64,000 nt of DNA from Fragilariopsis cylindrus CCMP1102. Taxonomy: Eukaryota; Bacillariophyta; Bacillariophyceae; Bacillariales; Bacillariaceae. Of this stretch, positions 12,843-23,977 are shown piece after piece. The position numbers were made by a program, and so were the translations under genes. The notes beneath the pieces are model-generated. The model searched no databases, had not been told where the DNA came from, and saw only the letters and a program-made list of their open reading frames with translations. The stretch's first letter is position 1. Each line of letters opens with the position of its first letter. The stretch spans positions 62,001 through 126,000 of the forward strand of contig FMBT01000314.1 of assembly GCA_900095095.1 (NCBI GenBank), read 5' to 3'.

Positions 12843-13190
12843 CAAGCTCCACTACCAAATCAATCGCATACCGCATACGGTAATCCCAAAATAAATAATA
12901 CTTTGAAATTGTATACCTTATTATTTAATAGACTTCACTAGGTCGTATACCTGATTATTTAACAGACTTCTCTAGGTACATCAACCGCATACCGCAAACG
13001 TTAAATAAACGCTTGAAAGAAAAAAGCGAACACTATTTTACGTAACACTACTCATAAAATACAATTAAAACTACAAAAATAGAAACAATCTCCACTACCA
13101 AATCAACCGCATATCGCATACGGTAAACACACGCTTACAAAAGATAAAGAGAGAACACTATTAGGTACCACTTCACATAAAATACAATAT
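12843..13190. repeat. Diverged upstream repeats before the TPR-like gene
   Basis: CTCCACTACCAAATCAA(T/C)CGCAT is seen at about 12846 and 13091. A longer block (CGCATA..GCA.ACG.TAAA.AAACGCTT...GAACACTATT...ACATAAAATACAAT) is seen at about 12985-13070 and 13110-13192. The copies are imperfect and lie within 500 bp of the start codon at 13324. Confidence 0.65.
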
Positions 13191-13323
13191 AAACATTCTA
13201 AAAGCGTACCATTCTTTAATACCTGTAAACCCTGCATCACCTTCTTTCCATATCGCCATTTCAACACAAGATACAAAGTAGTACAGCGACTATCCGTCAT
13301 CAAATCAAATCAAATCAACCATC

Positions 13324-14523
13324 ATGCCTGTTTCACTCAAGAATAATACAATAGGTGAATATTATCCTCCACAACTTCTTTCACAGAAATTGAATAATAG
13401 AGCTGCATTCCTTATAACAACAGGTCATTATGAAGAAGGGATTACATTATTAACAAAAGCATTAAAACTTACCGAAAGTAATATCAATAGTAGTCAAGCC
13501 GACACTCATGCTGACCAGCATCAAACCACATGCAATTGTAAAGATTGTAGCTTGGAAGCATGCTTGACTATGGAACACGATCCATTCATGTCCTCATTAA
13601 TGATCGATCAGCTAACTAGTACGCAAAATCAAGGGCAACAACAAGAACAAGAAGATCAACAAGGCTGTTATCACCCCAAGCCGAATACCTCAAGCAGCAG
13701 CAGCAGCAGTAGTAGTGATGGTGAAATGTTTCATCGCGCTTCAATGGGCTTGTGCCCACTGCCTGCCACTGCATCGCAACTCGGTTCGCGAAATGCTCAA
13801 CAACGTCGCAATCTCAAATCGCCATCAATGCTATCAACATCAACAGAATCGTCATCATCTTCTTCTTCTGCTACTACTACTACTACTACTACTACAACTG
13901 ATTTTGGTTTTGTTTATCGACGACCACTACTTGTAAATCAACAATGTATTGATGAAATGCATGATATGGGTATTACACTTTCGTTACTTATCCTATTCAA
14001 TCTTGCCTTAGCACATCATCTCAAGGCAATTGCAAGTTTTAACAGCCAACAAGTATCATCATCATTATCAAACAGCAGCTTCAAGACGAAGAAGAGTAGT
14101 TTGAAAGCATTACAACAAGCATTACAACTATACGAACTTGCGTATCAGCTTCATATTGATTACATTCAACAATCTGAAGAATCGTCATCTGTATCGAACA
14201 ACAACCAGCAGCCGCAAGAATTTGTATCATCGAGCAGCGACAACAATAATGATAATGAAAATAACAGTGATGATGAATACAACCGATCAATTGGTTCATT
14301 ACGTTTTACTATGATTATATCGAACAATTTAGGTGAAATACATCATGCTATTGGTAACACAGGAAAACATACTTTGTGTTTACAACATTTATTAAGTGCT
14401 ATCATGTATGTGGTGGATAGTAATTTAGTTGTATTAGATTCAAATGAAATGGATGGATTTTATTCAAATGTTGCACCAATTATGGGTTTATCAAATGAAG
14501 ATATATGTGCACAAGCAGCATAA
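13324..14523 (+). CDS. TPR-like protein with large Ser/Thr/Gln-rich inserts
   Basis: 399 residues from ATG. The N-terminus (MPVSLKNNTIGEYYPPQLLS) is followed by a tetratricopeptide-like helix pair, LNNRAAFLITTGHYEEGITLLTKALKL with the layout of a TPR A and B helix. Later helical stretches, LFNLALAHHLKAIASF, LQQALQLYELAYQLH and ISNNLGEIHHAIGNTGKHTLCLQHLLSAIMYV, look like further degenerate TPRs. A Cys cluster CNCKDCSLEAC and long low-complexity runs (Ser, Gln, Thr) sit between the first and second helices. TPR proteins act as protein-binding scaffolds; no partner can be inferred. Exon structure appears to be a single exon. Confidence 0.75.
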   Translation: MPVSLKNNTIGEYYPPQLLSQKLNNRAAFLITTGHYEEGITLLTKALKLTESNINSSQADTHADQHQTTCNCKDCSLEACLTMEHDPFMSSLMIDQLTSTQNQGQQQEQEDQQGCYHPKPNTSSSSSSSSSDGEMFHRASMGLCPLPATASQLGSRNAQQRRNLKSPSMLSTSTESSSSSSSATTTTTTTTTDFGFVYRRPLLVNQQCIDEMHDMGITLSLLILFNLALAHHLKAIASFNSQQVSSSLSNSSFKTKKSSLKALQQALQLYELAYQLHIDYIQQSEESSSVSNNNQQPQEFVSSSSDNNNDNENNSDDEYNRSIGSLRFTMIISNNLGEIHHAIGNTGKHTLCLQHLLSAIMYVVDSNLVVLDSNEMDGFYSNVAPIMGLSNEDICAQAA

Positions 14524-16196
14524 AGAAAAAATATAAAAACATATACGAAACGAAACGAAACGAAAGAATATAGATATCTTATAACAAATCCTAGAAAGAC
14601 TTGTAGTACAATCTTAAGAACTACTGTACGTTGTACTATACTCTACTTTTAGCTACTGTATTGCATACTGTATATCTATTATTACTCGGTGTACGTAGCA
14701 ACGACCTCCACTAGTTTCTACGAGTAGTAGATCTTCAGTTATAGTAGACCAACCACGACCAGCTGGGGTACAGCTGGGGTTGAACGAATACTGCTTGTCC
14801 ACAGAAGGGCGATTGAATCAATCACTCGTCTGCGACATGGTACCACTATAGTTTCTACTATTACTGTAATAGCTGCTAGTAGATCTTCAGCACAGTTGCG
14901 AAGCAGAATCAAATCACCCCATGAGCGTCTGTACGGACTTTCATATATTCGCATTGAAAATGCAGCTTCAAGGTTCGTCTTTTACGCTACCTATAAATAC
15001 TTTAATACTTTTTAATTATTCCCATTTTTGATAGGGCAAGAAGCATAAGTGCGCAGGTTTCTTCTTTATCGCCACTTAGGCCTTTTCAATATTTTTTACT
15101 TATTCCCCTTTTTGGTACGGCATGACGGCATAAGTCAGAAAATAAATTACTTATTGCTTTACTTTTATTCAACTTTGATGTGTCATCATTCATTAGGGAT
15201 TTATTGCATCCCTTACATACCTTTCTGCCCCCCCCCCCTCTCTCTCTCTCTTTTTGGCTTAATATATGTGGCACTATCTAGTAGCATAAATTCATGATTA
15301 CTAATCACATGGTTTTGCTAAAGTTACAGCGCAATTAAACATGCACCACCACTCCTGCATTATGCCAGGTGGGTTCTGGTCTTGTGACAACAATATTAAA
15401 ATGGAATGGATCATGATAGGATACAACAAAGATATCCTTAGTCTAGATCTTATTTTGTCTATTCTGTTGTGGTTGTTTTGTCCCCCTGTACTAGCGCAGT
15501 GTGGCTGACATAGTAAATCTAGTTTTGGAATTTACTAGTAAAGTAGATCTGTAGGAAAAACCAGGTATGTATTTCTGCCCTACAGTACTGTACAACACCT
15601 ACCTGGCGCCCAATCTGTGTGTGGTATGCAAAAGTAACGTGCGCAAAACAAGTACTGGCGTTAAGGAAAAGCATTGCAGTAGCATTTCATGTGCAGCATC
15701 AAGAATTTGAATGGAAAATTGAATCCAATTGACCGTACATTGTACTATAGAATTAGGTTGACTATTTAGCACTCGAAATACGGTTCTCTTTTGAAGAGAA
15801 TTAAATTATATGAGGTTGTATAAAGGGATGGCAGGCAAATTTTCGAATGAATCGAATTGCCACAAGAAGTACCGTAGATGCATAAAGAGAGAGGAGGATT
15901 GCGGATCGAATAACAGACGAGGAGCTAAAGTGATTGTCTAGTACAGTATACTCTACTGTTTCTATTGTAATGGATAAAACTCTAGTTAGATCTATTATTA
16001 GATGTGTGTGTGTGTGTCTTAGAATCGACTCCGACGTCACCAAATAAATAACAGTCGCACCTCTTATGCCACTGGGCGTGGTCCATCATCTCCATCTTTT
16101 GCCTCGCATGGTATCTTCATTTTCATCACCCTCCTCACATATCACTCTTACTCTCACTACTCTAACTTTTCATTAATCATACAATCAATCAATCAA
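14524..16196. other. Intergenic region between convergent genes, no gene seen
   Basis: Contains a repeated phrase CTACGAGTAGTAGATCTTCAG / GCTAGTAGATCTTCAGCAC (about 14718 and 14877), an 11-C run (15228-15238) followed by CT repeats, and a GT run near 16001. Only short overlapping open frames with no motif are present. Confidence 0.55.
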
Positions 16197-17648
16197 TCAA
16201 AATAATATACCACCAATACCATCTTTAAATCTGGATTGATCCCATCCATAATGATCCTTTCTAGAATACATTAATTTTTCCACTTTTCTACCATACTGTT
16301 GTGCATAATTTGCATGATAGGTGATGGGATCTTTATTCGGTGGTCCTTGACGATGTCCATGTTTACCAATCGGATAATAATATGGATCTAAACAACAATA
16401 ATTGAAAACATTAGTATTAGATGGCGACGTTGCTGTTGGATCATTGTTATTATCATATTCTAATCCACAATGATGAAAGTCAATATTATTCGAACCATCA
16501 CCGATGATTGTCGTATTCGTATTCTGATTTTGTTGTTGTTTCTTCTCTTTCTGATAGTTCCAAAATTCTTGCCAAAATAAGGATTGATCATCTAATTTAT
16601 TATTTTTTAAATCACATCGATCCAGTGTTGATTGTGCAATTGTTTTATAGACATCGGACTGAGATTTAAAATAATAAAATCCAGTATTTGCTTCTTTTCT
16701 GGGTTTACCCAGTAAACACTCATCAGTTCTTGGTTGACCATGAGTTGGCTCATGATTGGATTGATATAAATAATCATATTTTTGACTTTTGATCAATGCA
16801 CCAAAATCATGTTCAAATGGATTCTTTAAGAATATATTATCCGCATCGGTAAAGACAATACCATCGACTAGTTGACTAGTACCACCGCCGCAAGTGGCTA
16901 GATCTAATGTCATCCGTATCTTATTACAAGAGATTTTAGTAAAATTTCCATGTCCCCATCCATGTGCACCATCTACCGCATACAACGATGATGGTGGAAT
17001 GGCACGTTCAGGTCCTAATACCTCATACAATTTTTGATCTAAGGCTAAGACAATCCATTTTAATCCTTGTTCCTTGGCTAAATATTCCCAATTCTGTAAC
17101 ATATTATAGTACGCATAATTTGCTGCCACTACCAATACTGTAGTATTAAACTCATGTCGTTGAGTCGAATTACTTTTTTCGTAATCAAATAAACCAATTT
17201 TATTTTGAATAATATCCGAATAGGGACAAGAAGAAGAATTCTGTTCTTGTTCTGGCATAATTCTTATTTCTTCTACACCACTACCACTGTTGCTGCTGCT
17301 GCTGCTACTGCTGCTACTGCTGCTTCGTAGAAGATTTGCGACTGCTACTGCTGCTGCTACTACTTCATGGTCGTCATAATTCAGTTCTAACGAGGACGGC
17401 GTTGTCATCGTCACATCAACTTTGTGTTGTTGTTGTGTTGGTTGTGCTATAATTTCAATTGTTGTTGACAGCATTCTACTTTCATCAACAAAAGAAAATA
17501 ATACAAAAGAAAATAGTAGAGCAGGAATACATAATGCTATTCCAAGGAATAAAAATGCCTTGAGGATATAACTAACACGTCTATCAGTACTACTACGTGT
17601 ACTACGTCCACTGCTATTAGTCGTCGCCGTCATCGTCATCGCCGTCAT
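16197..17648 (-). CDS. Type II membrane glycosyltransferase, nucleotide-diphospho-sugar transferase (GT77-type)
   Basis: 483 residues from ATG. A single transmembrane anchor lies at about residues 27-52 (YILKAFLFLGIALCIPALLF), followed by a low-complexity Gln/Ser stem, which is typical Golgi type II topology. The catalytic region (about 170-480) has LVVAANYAYYNMLQNWEYLA, then VDGIVFTDADNIFLKNPF with the metal/nucleotide-binding DxD at Asp268-Ala-Asp270, then ANTGFYYFKSQ and LDDQSLFWQEF. This order matches the Nucleotid_trans (PF03407) family that includes GT77 enzymes. Those transfer pentoses or galactose to glycoproteins and wall polysaccharides; the actual donor and acceptor here are unknown. 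It is divergently transcribed from the DUF1499 gene with 425 bp between start codons. Confidence 0.85.
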   Translation of the reverse strand: MTAMTMTATTNSSGRSTRSSTDRRVSYILKAFLFLGIALCIPALLFSFVLFSFVDESRMLSTTIEIIAQPTQQQHKVDVTMTTPSSLELNYDDHEVVAAAVAVANLLRSSSSSSSSSSSNSGSGVEEIRIMPEQEQNSSSCPYSDIIQNKIGLFDYEKSNSTQRHEFNTTVLVVAANYAYYNMLQNWEYLAKEQGLKWIVLALDQKLYEVLGPERAIPPSSLYAVDGAHGWGHGNFTKISCNKIRMTLDLATCGGGTSQLVDGIVFTDADNIFLKNPFEHDFGALIKSQKYDYLYQSNHEPTHGQPRTDECLLGKPRKEANTGFYYFKSQSDVYKTIAQSTLDRCDLKNNKLDDQSLFWQEFWNYQKEKKQQQNQNTNTTIIGDGSNNIDFHHCGLEYDNNNDPTATSPSNTNVFNYCCLDPYYYPIGKHGHRQGPPNKDPITYHANYAQQYGRKVEKLMYSRKDHYGWDQSRFKDGIGGILF

Positions 17649-18073
17649 CGTTATCCGTCTACCTTTGCTACTCTGTTAATTGCGTTGGGGGTAACTAATA
17701 GCATGGAAATGAGGTAAGTTAATGACAAGATGAGACAAGATAGACAAAGCAGACAATCATAAAAAAATCAAGATACAAATAATAATCGAGAAAGAAAAAT
17801 AGAAAGTTTCGATCTAAAGAAGCGATCGCGCACCGAGGTGCACCATAAGTAAAGGAAAAAATGAGGCGCAAATAAAATCTTGTTTTCAAAAATCAGTCAT
17901 GGTTAGCTACTAATTTTAATTTAATTTAATTTAGTTACCTACTTTGTCTTTGGCAAGAAAAATAACACCTGTTCTTGACCAGGAACGAGACCGAATCGGC
18001 AAAATACAGTACCGCGGTGCTGTGGACCAAACTAAGACGAATAGAACCGTCCACCTTATTGCAAGGTTCATTC
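17649..18073. promoter_or_regulatory. Divergent promoter region between glycosyltransferase and DUF1499 genes
   Basis: The 425-bp gap separates two start codons on opposite strands, so it must hold both promoters. It includes GAAGCGATCGCGCACCGAGG and a GGTGCACC palindrome around 17820-17843. No established element is recognised. Confidence 0.5.
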
Positions 18074-18997
18074 ATGCCAACTTTTGAATTTACCTTTTAT
18101 TATTCCGCCATGGTGACACTCATCGCGCTGGTGGTGGTGATAGTGTGTTTACCGCAAAGCAACGGCCTATCGCCATCTCGACAACAAACAATGAAGACGA
18201 CGACAACGACGACGACGTGCCCGCGACGAGGAGACGAAAGCATCCTGCTGCTGCCAATTGTGACACGGCGACTGGCTGTCGCCGGGATCCTCTCTCCTTT
18301 CGTTATTGCGGCGCTGCTGCATCCTGCAGCTGTGGCCGCATTCGACAACGGTATTCCCGACATGGAAATGTACAAGAATAAGACTAAAAATCCAGGGATA
18401 CAGCCATCATCGCTCGGTTTACAAAGCAATGGCAAGCTGGCAATGTGCAATGATGGGCTCAATTGCTTCAGCACCAGCGGCGACGAGGCTCATATGCTGG
18501 AAATGTGGAAACCGCCACCACAAAAAGCTGACAGCAACGGCAATAGCAACACGATTATGGGCGACCTATTGGAAACCATCAAGGCGTATCCTCCCGGCCA
18601 AAATAGGGTAGACAAAGGCGGCTTTTCGATTGTCGCCGTCAGCGCCGACTATCTTTACGTGCAGTTTGAGTCGATGAAGCACGGTTTTATAGACGACGTT
18701 GAATTTTCCGTTACACAAACACAAAGTGGCAATAATAAGGAAGTTGTGCAGGTTCGCTCGTCGAGTCGCATCGGGAATCTCGACTTGGGAGTGAACGCCA
18801 AACGCCTCAACTGGATCAGCGCCGACCTGCGGGCCAAGGGTTGGACTGCCCCTGAGATCACCAAGGAGGATTATCCGGACTACTATAATACCTTAGTCTT
18901 TACGTTTGATGACTATATCCGCTCAGTGCTGAGCCCACTGGACTGTCCTGTACCGTCACAGCCTGTTACCTGCAACGACCCATCACCTTCTAAGTGA
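18074..18997 (+). CDS. DUF1499 protein, predicted thylakoid-lumen targeted
   Basis: 307 residues from ATG 18074; a further ATG at 18110 is an alternative. The first hydrophobic stretch (MVTLIALVVVIVCLPQSNG) fits an ER signal peptide, followed by a Thr-rich transit-like part. Then TRRLAVAGILSPFVIAALL plus HPAAVAA has the twin Arg, hydrophobic core and AxA of a thylakoid Tat signal. The mature part carries DUF1499 hallmarks: NCFSTSGDEAHMLEMW, DYLYVQFESMKHGFIDDVEF, and QVRSSSRIGNLDLGVNAKRL. DUF1499 proteins occur in bacteria and plastids, and their biochemical role is not settled. Codon use is GC-richer (GCC, GTC, GAC, CTG) than in the neighbouring AT-rich genes. Confidence 0.88.
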   Translation: MPTFEFTFYYSAMVTLIALVVVIVCLPQSNGLSPSRQQTMKTTTTTTTCPRRGDESILLLPIVTRRLAVAGILSPFVIAALLHPAAVAAFDNGIPDMEMYKNKTKNPGIQPSSLGLQSNGKLAMCNDGLNCFSTSGDEAHMLEMWKPPPQKADSNGNSNTIMGDLLETIKAYPPGQNRVDKGGFSIVAVSADYLYVQFESMKHGFIDDVEFSVTQTQSGNNKEVVQVRSSSRIGNLDLGVNAKRLNWISADLRAKGWTAPEITKEDYPDYYNTLVFTFDDYIRSVLSPLDCPVPSQPVTCNDPSPSK

Positions 18998-19929
18998 GTG
19001 AGTCGAGTCGCCTACGGTACTGGACCGTAGTGTAGCCGGCATCCTTTTCTTGGTCGATAGCGATGGCAGAACGCCACCCTTCGAGCTTGGAAACCCGTCA
19101 ACAATGGTGGCAGTAGCAAAGAAAGACAGACGAAGACCAAATAAGACGCGCTATAATCTAACTGGCTAGCAGAAGCAAAGGGGAGGAGGGTTCGATGAAG
19201 TGTGAATGAATGATTGATTCGAATGAGTCGAGCCTATACTTATTAACAGATTGGTCGTAAATATACGCAGTACAGTACCGTATCCCGTATGATCAAAGAT
19301 GCATGAATCACGAGTATTCACGATTAATAACATCATTTATTTTTTATTTTTATTTTTTTTAAAGTGTGAATGCATACCGTAAATATCTGAGATGTTTTGT
19401 CGTGATTCGTGATGCATTATTGATGATTTGTTACTATTGCGCACCTTTGGTTAAATAATTATTATGTACAGGAGTAAAACGCCAACAGAATCTTTTTTGC
19501 AACACAGAATTATAGTCACGACACGTTGAATATCATTATTTCAATCTACTGTTGCTGCTGTTTTTTGCTTGCTTTCTAATTAGCTACTAACTATCGTAGT
19601 AGTACGTCAATTCTATCGTACGAAATCAAATCAAAACAAACGAAACGAAACGAAATCAAATTAAGTCGTGATCGTCTTATACAATATCATTCGATCGGTG
19701 CCTTACGAGTAGATCGATGCATATATTTTGATTGCTTTATTCAGACTATTGTACGTTATCTCACGATACAATTCCTACACACAGGAACAATAAACCATCC
19801 TCAATTCAATTTCAATTCATTCAATTCCGCTCGTCTACAGTACACGCAATAGTAAATCATAAGTAATCACAACAGCAAAAATACAACGGCAACTAACTAA
19901 CTACTAATCCAATTCAATACAATATAATC
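18998..19929. other. Intergenic region, no gene seen
   Basis: AT-rich with a long T/A stretch near 19340-19365, AAACGAAACGAAACGAAATC repeats near 19640-19660, and Asn/Gln-like CAAT repeats leading into the next ATG. Nothing gene-like is seen. Confidence 0.55.
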
Positions 19930-21329
19930 ATGTTCACTATAACAATTGGTATATTAGGATTAACAGTATTGTATGTTGGTATGATAATTGCATTGCATTA
20001 TTTACTACCAACATCAATTGATTGTTTATCAAATTCTAATTTTAATTCCGGTGTAGTGGAAGATGGTGATGATGGAATAAACGACGTTACTAATACTCAA
20101 GAATTGGAATGTCAAACAGAAGGGGTTGATAATACAATATTAAATTGGTCATCTGATTTCTTTATATCAATATGTTTTTTATACTTGCATTCCAATTAAG
20201 TTGTTGTCCATCATCATCGTCGTCATCCATAAAAAAAGGAAGAAAGAAAGCAAAAGCAGTAAAAGATACTAGGGTATGTTATAAATCTGCTATATTATCA
20301 CAGATATTTATGGGTGGTTCGTTTCTTGTAACAGGAATTAGTTCTATCATGTATCCAAATTCTGGTTTGGATGATAATCATGGACTTATGGGATATTTTA
20401 TACTGGAAATTATATCGAACATTTTCTTTACATTCAGTGCTTTATGTATGGCACAATTTGCATTCGACACAACAAAAAACATTGACCCAGCATTACTTAG
20501 AAATACATGCTGTTTTTGTTGGTGTAATTCAACGTCCAGTAAGATATGGATTGCTGTATGTGAATTACTGCTAGTATTAAGTTTGAGTGGTATCTTAACA
20601 GGTAGTATTTGGTGTTCCACAGATCCAACATTACAAGTAAATGATGTCAATGACGTTTGGTTACCAACAACAACTGATAATATTGCTGTATGTTATACAG
20701 TAACAAAATATTCAGATATTGTATTCCATTTCTCATATGCACTCCTATGGTTACCAGTTGGATACTTATTACGTGTAGCAAGTCTAGCAAAACCTGTTAC
20801 AGTGTTGGGTTTACCGACACCAATATCGGTTGTATTAGCAGTAATTATACAATGGACAATTGGATCAATGTTGATAGTTGTCGTATTTATTATTGCATCT
20901 ATTCTGAACAAGATCAACAACAACAATGATGACGATGATGAAGATTTCTATACAATTTATTTTATGATATGGAATACAATATACGGTACTGTGTTATATC
21001 ATTGGGGTATGTTAATAACTATGTATTGTTTACATAATTTATCGTACGGATTGACTGTACCTGACAGGGATGATGAAGATGATATAGATGAAGGTCCATC
21101 AGTCTTATCAACGGAGTGGTGGTTAACAGTTCTTGCATTTATATTACCAGCAGAAACAAAGAAAAAGAATAAGAAGAGGAAGAATAATGACGACACAAAT
21201 GATGATATTGTGGTAGAAGAAGAGGATGAAGCTGGTGCTTCTGCTGCTGGTGCTTCTGCTACACAAAATAAAAGAGTAGTATCATTTGAAGAAATTGATT
21301 ATATTGTGGAGGAAGAAATTGATGTATAA
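19930..21329 (+). CDS. Multi-pass membrane protein (about 8 TM), frame broken at a T6 homopolymer
   Basis: The frame from ATG 19930 ends at 20199, while an overlapping frame one base back runs to 21329. Both meet at six T residues at 20175-20180. The N-terminal frame gives TM1 (FTITIGILGLTVLYVGMIIAL) and reaches DFFISICF. The other frame continues FFILAFQLSCC, so the two halves of one hydrophobic helix lie in different frames. Later helices include SQIFMGGSFLVTGISSIM, MGYFILEIISNIFFTFSALC, WIAVCELLLVLSLSGILTG, FHFSYALLWLPVGYLL, IIQWTIGSMLIVVVFIIASI and YTIYFMIWNTIYGTVLYHWG. The tail is acidic and Lys-rich. No known family is recognised. A single-base indel, either an assembly error or a real mutation, is the simplest explanation; an undetected intron is less likely. 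Confidence 0.65.
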
Positions 21330-22839
21330 CTGTTACATATCTACCGGTATAACAGTAAAAGAAGTAGTGATGATGATGATGATGATGATGATGATACGGT
21401 ATTACCGTCACGTTTACGGTTACTTTCATTCGTCAATCGAGAATAATAATAAATCAATGTATTTATCTTAAAATAATAATAATAAATCAATGTATTATAT
21501 TATAATAAACAGAAAAAATGATTCCTGCATGTGCATGTCTGCCTCTCCCTTTGTATCTCTCTCTGTCTATGTTTCGTCGTTTAATTTCAAGTCAAAGGAC
21601 AGACTTGTACTTATCTAGTTTTTATTTTAAAGAATGCAAAAAAACTAAATCATGCCCTGTGGTACTTGCTACCTGTACCAATCCACTTTCTAGCATTCTA
21701 ACCCATCCTAGCATGAATAAAGTCCCAATCAGATAATATAATTGGAGCTTAATATGCATAGGGTGGATACCTGGACCAGACTTTGGGGCGCTAGGTGTGT
21801 GTTCTTCACACTGGAAGGTGGTAAAGGGTGTGATGCAGCCTAGGACATGGGAAAATGGCCCATGGGGGGGGGGGGGGGGGGGGGTATGTGACCTAGTACA
21901 CACTCATAAGGAAGAATTATCCCAAAGTAAGCACATTGGGCTGACCATATAAACCAAAGGCAGTATAAACTTGGCAAGCTATGGGCAGGATCATGCTGAT
22001 GTGGGTGCTAAAGGGGGAAAACCTGTTGTGGGGCCTAAATGACCCTTTTGGGGGTTAGCACACCCTGACACCTTCCTAACCTCCCTACAGCCCTATGCAA
22101 TAGTTGTACCTTGTACCAATAGGTGTAATGTTGAGCTCCATATAATCTTTCAAGGTTATTAGGTCTGTATTGATGGTGCAATACAGCCTTGATTACAGGC
22201 GCACTTGGCACTTGGGTTTTGACCCTTGACACCCAAAATATATGTATGATTACCTAAAGCAATGATAGAATCCAAAACCTTTATGAGTCAGGTTGAAGCC
22301 TAGCAATTTTTATTGGGACTCAGCATATCTGGTATGGGCGAGGTAGCATCTCAAATATTTTTGCAATGTGTGCATTTTGGGATATTTTATGTCTATTCTA
22401 GTGTACCCCCACCCCACCCCCAATATGGCAAATGTTCCAGGTATTGTTGTTGTATCTTGACCATATGCATATATGGAAGGTAAATGGGTGTTCAAACCAT
22501 GGTCCAATTTCTTTTTTGATGTTATGGCAGCCTATTTCTGAATTGTACTTTTGGGCATGGAAATATGACATGTTGGTCAAAATGCAATGTTTATGTTCTG
22601 CAGGCAAGAATAAGGTAAGTATGAGGGATCATGACCCTTGGTTCATTCCCTATGGGTATGAGATGGATGACTGGGTGGTAACTTAGAGCACCATGCTGCT
22701 TTTAGAACCTACGTAGAAGTTATTCATCTTACTATTCAAAGTAGTTGTTTAATCTTCCGTCCAATAACCAAACTCAACTGGAGCATGATGAACCACCAGG
22801 GATGGTAGGAGGCAGACATAATTTTCTAGTAAGCTATGG

Positions 22840-22887
22840 ATCTGGTGTTGCCATCTGCAACCCTTTCAAATGAAATATTTTGTTGTT
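22840..22887. repeat. Direct repeat flanking the 189-bp array, left copy
   Basis: ATCTGGTGTTG(C/T)C...TGCAAC(C/A)CTTTCAAATGA(A/G)ATATTTTGTTGT is found here and again at about 23427-23474, just beyond the tandem array. It may mark the ends of a larger duplicated block. Confidence 0.8.
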
Positions 22888-22970
22888 CATTATTTCTGAT
22901 TGCAAATAATGGTGTTTGTGTAATGTGTGCAACAACAGCGTGCAACAACAGCGAAATGAATATCATTCAG

Positions 22971-23412
22971 CAACCGCAGGTACAAAAAAGTGGTAGGAGG
23001 GTAACACAGTGTTCTAGTACACTATGCGGAGGCTACTGCACCAAACCAAAAGAAGTTTCTCCTTTGGAATCATTTCGAATAAGAGATTTTGTGGTGAATT
23101 TTGCTGGAAAATATGGTTATTTGTGTACATACCTCAGCAGCAAAATCAATTTTATTCTTCAACTGCAGGTACGAAAAAGTGGTAGGAGGGTAACACAGTG
23201 TTCTAATACACTATGCGGAGGCTGCTGCACCAAACCAAAGGAAATTTCTTCTTTGGAACCATTTTGAATAAGAGATTTTGTGGTGAATTTTGCTGGAAAA
23301 TATGTTTATTTGTGTACATACCTCAGCAGCAAAATCAATTTTATTCTTCAACCGCAGGTACGAAAAAGTGGTAGGAGGGTAACACAGTGTTCTAATACAC
23401 TATGCGGAGGCT
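22971..23412. repeat. Tandem array, 189-bp unit, about 2.3 copies
   Basis: The phrase CAAC(C/T)GCAGGTAC begins at 22971, 23160 and 23349, exactly 189 bp apart each time. Each unit contains GTGGTAGGAGGGTAACACAG, TGTTCTA(A/G)TACACTATGCGG and GTGTACATACCTCAGCAGC. The third copy stops near 23412. The unit is 63 codons long, and the first two copies stay open in one frame (22836-23267). Confidence 0.93.
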
Positions 23413-23977
23413 AGTGCACTTGCCCCATCTGGTGTTGTCCTTTGCAACACTTTCAAATGAGATATTTTGTTGTGTGTACACATACATTTTATATCCCTAA
23501 AATGTGTGTTGTGTGTATGTGAGCCTACATTGTGAGATACCAGTAGGCTTACAAGACTAAGGAATATAGCAGTTCTCCATCCAATAGGTCAATTGTAAAC
23601 TTCATGGTTTAATCTTCCAAAAAAATGACTTTTTAGGTGTATACACTTGATGCTAAAGTTGTTATTATATACTACACTAACAAGTACTAGTAAAATTTTG
23701 GGCATGATTTAGTTTTTATATTGAGAATTCATTTTTGCGTCCCCTAATACATTTCATTTTCGGGGCCCGGCTGTATTTTTCAAAAGTAACGACATTTTTA
23801 TTTTATTTGCCATACTAGTACCGGTATTGCCTCACAATTTGAATTTCTGTCTTACAGAACAAATTGGGTGTCAAGAAGAATTCTTATCGCTTTTTCTTTT
23901 GATAATATCACAACATACTTTCTACACCATTACTTCTATCTAGACCAAATCAATAATCAATGAACTAAGAGAATCAT

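Larger units (their letters stand above)
11579..13323. other. Intergenic region with poly-G tract and tandemly duplicated promoter DNA
   Basis: No gene seen. It holds a run of 15 G (11980-11994), a tandem duplication at 12545-12753, and several diverged copies of a CCGCATACCGCATACGGTAA-type segment (near 12865, 12985 and 13110) that lead up to the next gene start. Confidence 0.65.
21330..23977. other. Repeat-rich intergenic region, no intact gene seen
   Basis: Starts with ATG/GAT microsatellites (21370-21395) and a duplicated AATAATAATAAATCAATGTATT. A run of 21 G is at 21864-21884, and a 189-bp tandem array lies at 22971-23412, flanked by a separate 48-bp direct repeat. Many short open frames are broken and match no family. 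The texture of about 21700-23500 differs from the rest (fewer AT runs, many GTG/CCT words), which suggests a decayed repeat of unknown type. Confidence 0.55.

Noticed and set aside
17975-18073. N-terminal extension of the DUF1499 protein
   Set aside because: The upstream part of the frame has no ATG (only TTG at 17975), and the signal peptide follows the ATG at 18074.
22971-23412. CRISPR-like array
   Set aside because: The units are 189-bp head-to-tail tandem copies with no unique spacers, and the DNA is eukaryotic.
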